From Coriobacteriaceae bacterium (GTDB taxonomy: Bacteria > Actinomycetota > Coriobacteriia > Coriobacteriales > Coriobacteriaceae): a DNA stretch of 64,000 nucleotides. The position numbers were made by a program, and so were the translations under genes. Positions within the stretch are counted from its first letter, which is position 1, and each line of letters opens with the position of its first letter. This document shows positions 7,231 to 14,272 of the stretch, one piece after another. The DNA is taken from contig CABJFQ010000006.1 in NCBI GenBank assembly GCA_902364975.1, positions 9,980-73,979 on the forward strand, in the 5' to 3' direction. Under the pieces are notes generated by a model. The model ran no database searches. It worked only from the letters and a program-made list of their open reading frames with translations, and was not told the origin of the DNA.

Positions 7231-8376
7231 CTAGAGCACCTCCGTGTAGCTGCCAAAGTAGGTGAAGCTCTCGCACACGTCGTCGATGGAATCGAGCAGG
7301 TCGTCGAGGGCCTTGCTGCCAAAGGGGCAGTCCAGATCAAAGTAGAACATAAACTCAAAGTCGCGGCCGGGGATGGGGCGGCTCTCGAGCTTGATGAGGT
7401 TGATATTGAGCGCATAGAAGCGCTCGAGTACGCGATAGAGCGCGCCCGGTTCGTTGGCCGTGGTGATCATGAGCGAGGTACGGTTGGCGCCGGGGTAGAC
7501 GCGCGGCTCGCGGCTGATGACGACAAAACGCGTGTAGTTGTTGTCCGAGTCCTGGATGTTGGGCTCCAACACCTCTAGGCCGTAGAGTGCCGCACAGCTG
7601 CGCGAGGCGATGGCGGCGGCGTCGGTGCGTTCGGAGTTGGCGACCATCTCGGCCGACATGGCGGTGTTGGGGTACTTGGTGGCGTGCAGGCCGTGGGCCT
7701 CGATAAAGCCGGCGCACTGGGCAATGGCTTGGCCATGGCTGTAGACCTCGCGCACGTCTGCGAGCTTGGTGCCGGGCTTGACGAGCAGGTTGTGATCGAT
7801 CTTGAGGCGCAGCGAACGCACGATGTGGAAGTCGAACTGGGCGAGCAAGTCGTAGACGGCGTTGACCGAGCCGGCGGTTGAGTTTTCGATGGGCAGCACG
7901 CCAAACTCGCAGAAGCCGTCACGCACGGCGCGCATAACGCCTTCGAAGGTCTCGAAAAACGCGATGTCGGGCACGTCGAAGAGTTTGCACGCGGCGATCT
8001 GGCTGTAGGCGCCTTCGACACCCTGGCAGGCGACGGTGGCCGTCTGGGGAAAGGGTGTGTCAAAGGCTGCGGCCGTGGCATGGGCTTTTTGCGACACCGT
8101 GATGCCCTTGAGCTCGTTGATGTAGCGCTGCTGCTCGGCCTTGCTCATGCTCATGAGGAGACGGAACAGGGCGATGGTCTGTGCCTCGTAGCGCTCGGGC
8201 GCGCGGCTGGCGAGGTTGTTGAGCTTGGAGCGCTCGCGGGCGGGGTCGAAGACGGCCTTGCCCATCTCGATTTTTGACTTGGCGACCTCGGTGGCAATGT
8301 CCATGCGCTCGACAAAGCTGTTGAGGAGCGTGGTGTCGATGCCATCGATGGTCTGGCGAATATCGGCAAGGTCCAT
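7231..8376 (-). CDS. pheA: Chorismate mutase / prephenate dehydratase (P-protein)
   Basis: The 381-residue protein has an AroQ-class chorismate mutase domain (about 1-85, starting MDLADIRQTIDGID), a prephenate dehydratase domain (about 105-290, ENSTAGSV and the TRF motif) and a C-terminal ACT domain (GALYRVLERF and ESRP) that normally binds Phe for feedback control. It converts chorismate via prephenate to phenylpyruvate. I start it at the ATG at 8376, which has AAAGGGG at proper spacing; the GTG five codons upstream overlaps that site. It lies between aroC (43 bp gap) and aroEK (no gap). Confidence 0.95.
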   Translation of the reverse strand: MDLADIRQTIDGIDTTLLNSFVERMDIATEVAKSKIEMGKAVFDPARERSKLNNLASRAPERYEAQTIALFRLLMSMSKAEQQRYINELKGITVSQKAHATAAAFDTPFPQTATVACQGVEGAYSQIAACKLFDVPDIAFFETFEGVMRAVRDGFCEFGVLPIENSTAGSVNAVYDLLAQFDFHIVRSLRLKIDHNLLVKPGTKLADVREVYSHGQAIAQCAGFIEAHGLHATKYPNTAMSAEMVANSERTDAAAIASRSCAALYGLEVLEPNIQDSDNNYTRFVVISREPRVYPGANRTSLMITTANEPGALYRVLERFYALNINLIKLESRPIPGRDFEFMFYFDLDCPFGSKALDDLLDSIDDVCESFTYFGSYTEVL

Positions 8377-8419
8377 GGAGACCCCTTTCACGTGTCGGGG
8401 GATGTTGAGGGGTGGGTAG

Positions 8420-9517
8420 TTAGCGCTGGGCGGCGTCTTCGAGGAGGGCGTCCCAGATGGCGAGGGCGGCGGCTGCTTCGGCTACGGGGACAGCTCGGGG
8501 GACGATGCAGGGATCGTGGCGGCCGTGGACCGAGAGCTCGGCATTTTCCATAGCGTCCATGTCCACCGTCTGCTGCTCGCGGCCAATTGAGGGCGTCGGC
8601 TTTACGGCCATGCGCCACATGACGGGAGCGCCGGTCGAAATACCGCCCAGGATGCCGCCGGCGTTGTTGGACTCGACCTCGATCTCGCCGGTCTCGGCAT
8701 CGATGCGATACGGATCATTGTTCTCGCTGCCGCGCATGGCGGCCACGGCAAAGCCCATGCCAAACTCCACGCCCTTTACGGCGGGAATGCCAAACGCGAT
8801 CTGCGCGATGCGGTTCTCGATGCCGTCGAACATGGGGTCGCCGATGCCCGCGTGAAGCCCGTAAATGCCGCACTCCACGATGCCGCCGATGCTGTCGAGT
8901 TCGTCGCGCGCGGCTAGGATTTCCTCGCGCATGCGGCCGGCTGCGGCGGCGTCAATGCACGGCAGATCGTTCGTAAGGATCGCCTTGCGGTCGGCCTCGC
9001 GATAGACCATGTCGTCCATCGGCAGGTCGGAGATGCCGCCGATCTGCGCGACGTGCGCCATGACCTGAATGCCGCGGGCCTCGAGTGCCTGCAGCGCAAT
9101 GCCGCCGGCGATGCATAAGGGGGCCGTTAGGCGGCCGGAGAAATGACCGCCACCGGCGACATCGTGCATGTTGTGATACTTCACGCGCGCAGGGAAGTCC
9201 GCATGTCCGGGGCGGGGCTTGCGGCGCAGCTCGGAGTAATCCTTGGAGCGCGTGTTGGTGTTCTCGATAATCGCGGCGATGGGCGCGCCGGTGGTATGTC
9301 CATCGACCACACCGGCGATGATGTGGGCGGCGTCGGCCTCGCGGCGTTTGGTCGCGGTCTCGTCGCGACCGGGGGCACGACGGTCAAGGAAGGCCTGCAG
9401 CCGCTCCTGGTCAACAGCGATGCCCGCCGGGATGCCATCGAGGGAGCAGCCGATGGCGGGGGAGTGCGACTGGCCGAAGATGCTTAAGTGCAAGACGTTG
9501 CCAAAGGTCGAGGACAT
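8420..9517 (-). CDS. aroC: Chorismate synthase
   Basis: The 365-residue enzyme removes phosphate from EPSP to make chorismate and needs reduced FMN. FGQSHSPAIG near the N terminus, RPGHADFPARVKYHN, the GGGHFSGR motif, GGILGGISTG and SIGREQQTVD are all family signatures. The ATG at 9517 is preceded by GAGGAGGA, and only one base separates it from the aroA stop; upstream in-frame codons lie inside aroA. It is a middle gene of the operon. Confidence 0.97.
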   Translation of the reverse strand: MSSTFGNVLHLSIFGQSHSPAIGCSLDGIPAGIAVDQERLQAFLDRRAPGRDETATKRREADAAHIIAGVVDGHTTGAPIAAIIENTNTRSKDYSELRRKPRPGHADFPARVKYHNMHDVAGGGHFSGRLTAPLCIAGGIALQALEARGIQVMAHVAQIGGISDLPMDDMVYREADRKAILTNDLPCIDAAAAGRMREEILAARDELDSIGGIVECGIYGLHAGIGDPMFDGIENRIAQIAFGIPAVKGVEFGMGFAVAAMRGSENNDPYRIDAETGEIEVESNNAGGILGGISTGAPVMWRMAVKPTPSIGREQQTVDMDAMENAELSVHGRHDPCIVPRAVPVAEAAAALAIWDALLEDAAQR

Positions 9518-9518
9518 G

Positions 9519-10838
9519 CTATTCCTCCTCGAGTGTGACCTTGCCGCCCAGCAGGCGGTAGTGGTCGAAGAAATCGGGATAGGACTTGTTGACGGCCTCG
9601 GCACCGTGGATCACGACCTCGCCGGTGGCGCGGCTCGCGGCGATAGCGGCCATCATGGCGATGCGATGGTCGTTGTGCGAATCGACCTCGCCGCCGGTAA
9701 AGGCGTCGACGCCCTTGATGATGAGGTCGTCGCCGGCAATGCGCACCTGCGCGCCCAGCGCGGTGAGCTCGCGGGTGGTGGTGACCAAGCGGTCGGATTC
9801 CTTGATGCGCAGACGGGCACAATCGCGGATAAAGGTGCGGCCCTGTGCCAGCGAGGCCACGGCCGAGATGACGGGCACCAGGTCCGGAATGTCGTGGGCA
9901 CTCATCTCAAAGCCGGCGAGCTTGTCGGACTGCACGGTGGCGGCGTTGGTGGAGCGCACGATGCGGGCGCCAAAGCGCGAAAGCGCGGCAAGCACGTTAC
10001 GGTCGCCCTGTGCGGAGCTTAGCGACACGCCCTCGACGGTGATTGGGTCGGTACCGATGGCGCCGGCGCACAGCCAAAAGGCGGCGTTGGACCAGTCGCC
10101 CTCGACGGCCACGCTGCCGGGCGTGCGGTACGAGCCACTGCTCACGCGGAAGTTCGTGACCTCGGGCTGGCCGTCCTTGGCCGGAATGCGCTCGACGTTG
10201 ACCTCGACGCCAAAGGCCTTCATGGCCTGTATCGTCAGGTTGATGTAGGGGCGGCTCTCGATGAGGCCGGTTACCTGCACGCAGGAGGGCTGGGCCAGCA
10301 GCGGGGCTGCCAGCAGCAGGCCCGAGATGTACTGCGAGCTCACGTTGCCCGGTAGCACAAAGGTGCCCGGGCGCATGCGGCCGCTCGTCTTGAGCGGAAA
10401 ACCGCCCAGACCCTGTAGGTCGCAGCCGGCGGCGATGATCTCGTCCGAGAGCGGGGAGAGCGGGCGGGCGCCCAAGCGCCCCTGACCCACAAAAGTTGCT
10501 TCTGCGCCCAGCGCGCAGGCGACGGGCAACATAAAGCGGAGCGTGGATCCACTTTCACCGCAGTCAAGCGTGCTGCCGGCAAGGGCCTTGAGCAGGCCAA
10601 ACTCAACACTCTTCATGGTGGGGTGGACCTGGAAGCCGTCCTCGACGGTCTCGATGCGAGCCCCCAGGGCCGTAAGGCAGCGCACCGTAGCCTCGATGTC
10701 GGCGCAGGTGGTGTTGCAGGTGACGTGTGTCTCGCCGTTGGCAAGCGCAGCGCAGATGATCAGGCGATGCGCCATCGACTTGGACGCGATGGCGGGAACG
10801 GTGCCCTTGAGCGGGGACGGGGTGATGCGGGCTAGCAT
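9519..10838 (-). CDS. aroA: 3-phosphoshikimate 1-carboxyvinyltransferase (EPSP synthase)
   Basis: The 439-residue, two-domain enzyme joins shikimate-3-phosphate with PEP to give EPSP. Visible motifs are ASKSMAHR near the N terminus, GESGSTLRF, RLRIKESDRL and SHNDHRIAM, all lining the active site. Length is normal. Its ATG lies inside the end of aroB (7-bp overlap), showing coupled translation. The first motif differs from the usual SKS-N-R form (SMAHR), but the key Lys and Arg are kept. Confidence 0.97.
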   Translation of the reverse strand: MLARITPSPLKGTVPAIASKSMAHRLIICAALANGETHVTCNTTCADIEATVRCLTALGARIETVEDGFQVHPTMKSVEFGLLKALAGSTLDCGESGSTLRFMLPVACALGAEATFVGQGRLGARPLSPLSDEIIAAGCDLQGLGGFPLKTSGRMRPGTFVLPGNVSSQYISGLLLAAPLLAQPSCVQVTGLIESRPYINLTIQAMKAFGVEVNVERIPAKDGQPEVTNFRVSSGSYRTPGSVAVEGDWSNAAFWLCAGAIGTDPITVEGVSLSSAQGDRNVLAALSRFGARIVRSTNAATVQSDKLAGFEMSAHDIPDLVPVISAVASLAQGRTFIRDCARLRIKESDRLVTTTRELTALGAQVRIAGDDLIIKGVDAFTGGEVDSHNDHRIAMMAAIAASRATGEVVIHGAEAVNKSYPDFFDHYRLLGGKVTLEEE

Positions 10839-11938
10839 GCGGATGCGTCTCCCTTCTGGCCGAGGCCCTCGGCAATGAGTTCGTGGAAAGTGGAAAGCGG
10901 TGTGCGGTCGATGCTGCAGCGGCCAATGCCGTGCGGAATCACTAGATCGATGGTGTCACCCGCGCGCTTCTTGTCGTGGAGCGCCTCGGCAAAGACGGTA
11001 TCGGCATCTAGGTCGCAGCGGGTCTTGAGGCCATGGCGGGCGCAGAGTTCCTCAATACGATCGGGCAGTGCAGCATCGCAAATGCCGTGCAGGGCCGCGG
11101 CGCGCGTGATGATGCCCATGCCGATTGAAACGCAGTTGCCGTGTCCGAGCTCAAAGTGCTCGCAGGCCTCGACGGCGTGCCCGGCGCTGTGTCCAAAATT
11201 GAGGAGCTTGCGCTGGTTGGTTTCGCGCTCGTCGGCGACGACCACGGCGCGCTTGATGTCGATGTTGCGGGCGATGATGAGTGCTACGCGGGCCACATCG
11301 CGGTTGAGCAGCTCCAGCGTGAGCGGGGTCTTCTCCAGCTCGGCGAAAAGCTCCGGGTCGGCGATCACGGCGTGCTTGACGACCTCGCCGCAGCCGTCGG
11401 CGAACTGCTCGGGCGTGAGTGTGGCCAGACACCCCACGTCGGCGATAACCACGCTCGGCTGCCAAAAGGCGCCGGCCAAGTTCTTGCCGGCAGCCAGATC
11501 GATGGCGGTCTTGCCTCCCACCGACGAATCCACCATGGCGAGCAGGCTCGTTGGGATCTGCACAAACTTGCAGCCGCGCATGTAGGTGGCGGCCACAAAG
11601 CCCGCCACGTCGCCCACGACGCCGCCGCCGAGTGCCACGATCACGTCGGAGCGCGAAAGCTCGTGCTCGGCCACAAACTCCAAAATGGCAACATAGGTTT
11701 CGGCGCGCTTATGGGCCTCGCCGGCCTCGAAGGTGCAGATGCTCACCTCGTAGCCTGACGCCTCCAGGCTCTGCTTAACGGGCATCTGGTAGAGCGGGCC
11801 CACGTTGGTGTCCGTCACGATGACGGCCTTGGTGCCGCCGGCAGTGGCACGCACGAGCGGTCCCGCCTGCTCCAGCAAAAACGTGCCAACATGCACCTGG
11901 TAGGGGCGTGCAGTGTCGATATCGATGGTAATCGCCAT
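10832..11938 (-). CDS. aroB: 3-dehydroquinate synthase
   Basis: The 368-residue NAD- and metal-dependent enzyme cyclises DAHP to 3-dehydroquinate, the second shikimate step. Motifs include GGGVVGDVAGF for nucleotide binding, PTSLLAMVDSSVGGKTAID, KNLAGAFWQP, and the metal ligands in NFGHSAGHAVE. The gene overlaps aroA by 7 bp and follows tyrA by 36 bp on the minus strand; AAAGGACC precedes the ATG. Confidence 0.97.
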   Translation of the reverse strand: MAITIDIDTARPYQVHVGTFLLEQAGPLVRATAGGTKAVIVTDTNVGPLYQMPVKQSLEASGYEVSICTFEAGEAHKRAETYVAILEFVAEHELSRSDVIVALGGGVVGDVAGFVAATYMRGCKFVQIPTSLLAMVDSSVGGKTAIDLAAGKNLAGAFWQPSVVIADVGCLATLTPEQFADGCGEVVKHAVIADPELFAELEKTPLTLELLNRDVARVALIIARNIDIKRAVVVADERETNQRKLLNFGHSAGHAVEACEHFELGHGNCVSIGMGIITRAAALHGICDAALPDRIEELCARHGLKTRCDLDADTVFAEALHDKKRAGDTIDLVIPHGIGRCSIDRTPLSTFHELIAEGLGQKGDASAC

Positions 11939-11974
11939 AAGCTTCGGTCCTTTCGACCTGGCGTGATGGGTTGT

Positions 11975-12889
11975 CTAGTGGGAGGCCTCGTCGTCGAGTG
12001 CGCGCTTAATGCGGTCGCCCTCGGCAAGGAGATTCTCCAGATAGCGCTGGTCGCGGTCCTTGAGCGCACGGCTGTAGGCGCCAAGCGATTCGATCAGATG
12101 GTCGATCTCAAAGGCGAGCGCGTCGGCGTCGTCGATCATGAGCTCGGACCACATTTGCGGGTTGAGGTGCGCCACGCGGGTGAGATCGCGGTAGCTGCCG
12201 GCCGAAAAGCCGTGGTGGACCTGAGCGGTCGGGCTCTTAACATAGGCGTTGGAGACGACGTGCGCGAGCTGGCTCGTAAAGGCGATGACGCGGTCGTGCT
12301 CGGCGGCGCTGGTCACGCTGAACTTGCCAAAGCCCAAGGGGCGTACCATCTCGCGCACCTGGCCCAAAAGCTCCAGTTTGAGCGCATCGTCCACCGCGGG
12401 CGGTACGAGCACGAGCGGGGCGCCCTGGAACAGGTCGGCGCGGGAGTGCGCATAGCCCGAGTACTGCGTGCCCGCCATGGGGTGCGCGCCCACAAAGTAA
12501 AAGCCGTGCTCGCGGGCTAGCTCAAAGGCGCGCTCGCACACGATGCCCTTGACGCCCACCGTGTCGATCACCACGGGGCCCATGATGGCCTCGGTGTCGG
12601 TGGCGTCGGCGAGCGCCTGGGCGTGCGCCTCGAGCCACTCGATGCATGCCTCGGGATAGCAGGCAAGGACGATGATGTCGCATTCGCCGAGCGTCTTGTC
12701 GTTAAGCTCTCCGGCGACAGTGCCCATGCTGGCGGCCGTCATGACATCGTCATCGGGGTCCCAGGCCAGCACGCGGACGCCCGCCTGCGCATAGCCGCGG
12801 GCAAAGCTGCCGCCGATGAGGCCCAGGCCGACGATGCCGGCGCACTTGGGGCCGCCCTGGTTAACGCGCGCGTTTCTCACTGTACCCAT
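11975..12889 (-). CDS. tyrA: Prephenate dehydrogenase
   Basis: The 304-residue protein has an N-terminal Rossmann fold with GIVGLGLIGGSFA at about 18-30 and the prephenate-site motif AHPMAGTQYSGY. It oxidatively decarboxylates prephenate to 4-hydroxyphenylpyruvate for tyrosine. No fused chorismate mutase or ACT domain is present, so Tyr feedback control, if any, must be elsewhere. It starts three bases after the aroF stop, which puts the first pathway step and the Tyr branch side by side. An arogenate-specific variant cannot be excluded from sequence alone. Confidence 0.93.
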   Translation of the reverse strand: MGTVRNARVNQGGPKCAGIVGLGLIGGSFARGYAQAGVRVLAWDPDDDVMTAASMGTVAGELNDKTLGECDIIVLACYPEACIEWLEAHAQALADATDTEAIMGPVVIDTVGVKGIVCERAFELAREHGFYFVGAHPMAGTQYSGYAHSRADLFQGAPLVLVPPAVDDALKLELLGQVREMVRPLGFGKFSVTSAAEHDRVIAFTSQLAHVVSNAYVKSPTAQVHHGFSAGSYRDLTRVAHLNPQMWSELMIDDADALAFEIDHLIESLGAYSRALKDRDQRYLENLLAEGDRIKRALDDEASH

Positions 12890-12892
12890 GGG

Positions 12893-13915
12893 CTACTCCA
12901 TGGTCTCTTGGCAGACAACCTCGCGAATGGCTCGGATGCGGCGCATGGTGTCGTCGAACTGATCGGGGGTGAGGGCCTGAGCGCCGTCGGACCATGCGCG
13001 GCTGGGCTCGTCGTGGACCTCGATCTCTAGGCCGTTGGCACCGCAGGCGGTCGCGGCGAGCGCCATGGGCTCAACGTAGCGGGTGTAGCCGGTGGCGTGG
13101 CTGGGGTCGGCGACGACGGGCAGGTGCGACAGGTGGTGCAGCACCGGCACGGCATTGAGGTCGAAGGTGTTGCGGGTGCGGGTCTCGAAGGTGCGGATGC
13201 CGCGCTCGCACAGGATGACGTTGTCGTTGCCCTCGCTCATGATGTACTCGGCGGCCATGAGCAGCTCATCGATCGTGCCGGACATGCCGCGCTTAAGCAA
13301 GATCGGAGTCTTGGTCTTGCCGACCTCTTTGAGCAGAGGGAAGTTCTGGGCGTTGCGGGCGCCGATCTGCATGACGTCGATCTTCTTGTCCAGGAAGACC
13401 TGCACGTCGCGCGGGTCCATGATCTCGGTGACGATCGGCATGTCGAGCTCGGCAGACGCCTCGCACAGCAGGTCCAGACCGGCGGGGCCCATGCCCTGGT
13501 AGGCGTACGGGGAAGTGCGGGGCTTGTAGGCACCGCCGCGCAGCATCGTGGCACCGGCGGTCTTCACGCGGCGGGCGATGCGGATGAGGTTCTCGCCCTC
13601 GACGGAGCACGGGCCGGCGATGACTTGGAACTGATCGCCGCCGATCTTGACGCCGTGGCCGCAGTCGATGACGGAGTCCTCGGGGTGGAACTTGCGGTTG
13701 GCGCGCTTGAACGGCTCGGAGACGCGCTGCACGCGCTCGACGACGTCCATGGACTCGAGCAGGAACGGGTCGATCTTGGTCGTATCGCCCACCAGGCCGA
13801 TGATCGTCTCGTTCTCGCCGCGCGAGACGTCGGTCTTCAGGCCCTTTTTCTCAATCCAGCTGACGATATGGCTGACGGCCTCGTCGCTGGCGCTCTGCTT
13901 TAAAATTGCAATCAT
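12893..13915 (-). CDS. aroF: 3-deoxy-7-phosphoheptulonate synthase (DAHP synthase, type I-beta with N-terminal ferredoxin-like domain)
   Basis: The 340-residue enzyme condenses PEP and erythrose-4-phosphate, the committed step of aromatic synthesis. Residues 1 to about 70 (MIAILKQSASDEAV onwards) form the small regulatory domain found in the Thermotoga-type class. The barrel follows with AGPCSVEG, KPRTSPY, QIGARNAQN, LLKRG and DPSHATG. I chose the ATG at 13915 because family members begin there and GAGAGG precedes it; an ATG 16 codons upstream is in frame but lies within the leader hairpin. As first gene of the operon it is the natural control point. Confidence 0.95.
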   Translation of the reverse strand: MIAILKQSASDEAVSHIVSWIEKKGLKTDVSRGENETIIGLVGDTTKIDPFLLESMDVVERVQRVSEPFKRANRKFHPEDSVIDCGHGVKIGGDQFQVIAGPCSVEGENLIRIARRVKTAGATMLRGGAYKPRTSPYAYQGMGPAGLDLLCEASAELDMPIVTEIMDPRDVQVFLDKKIDVMQIGARNAQNFPLLKEVGKTKTPILLKRGMSGTIDELLMAAEYIMSEGNDNVILCERGIRTFETRTRNTFDLNAVPVLHHLSHLPVVADPSHATGYTRYVEPMALAATACGANGLEIEVHDEPSRAWSDGAQALTPDQFDDTMRRIRAIREVVCQETME

Positions 13916-13999
13916 GGTGTGCCTCTCACATCGATGGATAACCCTTGCAAAAACGGCCCGCATCGCGAGCCGTGTATATATGGTGCATGAGAGTTTATA
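13916..13999 (-). promoter_or_regulatory. aroF leader: -10 box, short leader ORF and intrinsic terminator (attenuator candidate)
   Basis: On the minus strand TATAAA (13994-13999) is followed by an ORF of 20 codons (13988 down to 13926). The ORF ends at a TGA that runs into the aroF ribosome-binding site. Inside it lies a 9-bp stem (13953-13961 with 13965-13973, one wobble) followed by a run of five T, a convincing intrinsic terminator 38 bases before aroF. The ORF holds two Tyr codons and one Phe codon after or at the hairpin. Seen: the hairpin and ORF. Inferred: that leader translation controls termination. Confidence 0.5.
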
Positions 14000-14078
14000 C
14001 TATCTGATTCGCTTTTGCCTTCTAAAGTGAGCCGTTGCGCCGCGTCTTCCTCGGAATTGCAAAGCTTTTTCTTTTATT

Positions 14079-14108
14079 TTGATAGCCCGTGGTGCACTTG
14101 GGTATAAT
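14079..14108 (+). promoter_or_regulatory. Promoter of tRNA-Arg(CCG)
   Basis: TTGATA (14079-14084) and TATAAT (14103-14108) are separated by 18 bp, and the tRNA begins 12 bp downstream of the -10 element. Confidence 0.8.
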
Positions 14109-14119
14109 GCCAAACGTTG

Positions 14120-14196
14120 GCCCTATTAGCTCAGGGGATTAGAGCGTCTGCCTCCGGAGCAGAAGGCCGTTGGTTCGAATCCAACATGGGGCACCA
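14120..14196 (+). tRNA. tRNA-Arg (anticodon CCG)
   Basis: This is a 77-nt cloverleaf with encoded CCA. Acceptor GCCCTAT pairs with ATGGGGC (one wobble), the D-arm is GCTC/GAGC, the anticodon arm TCTGC-CTCCGGA-GCAGA carries CCG, and the T-arm is GTTGG-TTCGAAT-CCAAC. It reads CGG codons. Confidence 0.96.
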
Positions 14197-14207
14197 TCGA
14201 ACGTAAG

Positions 14208-14244
14208 ACCGTCCGAACCTCGCATGGTCCGGGCGGTTTTTCTT
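14208..14244 (+). terminator. Terminator of tRNA-Arg(CCG)
   Basis: A 12-bp stem with one mismatch (14208-14219 with 14226-14237) is followed by TTTTTCTT. It lies just upstream of the P-type ATPase gene. Confidence 0.85.
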
Positions 14245-14272
14245 ATACCGACGCGACGTGATGGGACGTGGT

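Noticed and set aside
13916..14000. T-box riboswitch before aroF
   Set aside because: From the visible -10 box the leader is only about 70 nt, with no T-box consensus or specifier loop.
3501..14196. Near-identical 3' ends of the two tRNA-Arg genes as attachment sites of a 10.6-kb island
   Set aside because: The similarity is expected for T-arm and acceptor sequences of two tRNAs, the enclosed genes are mostly core aro genes, and no integrase lies within.
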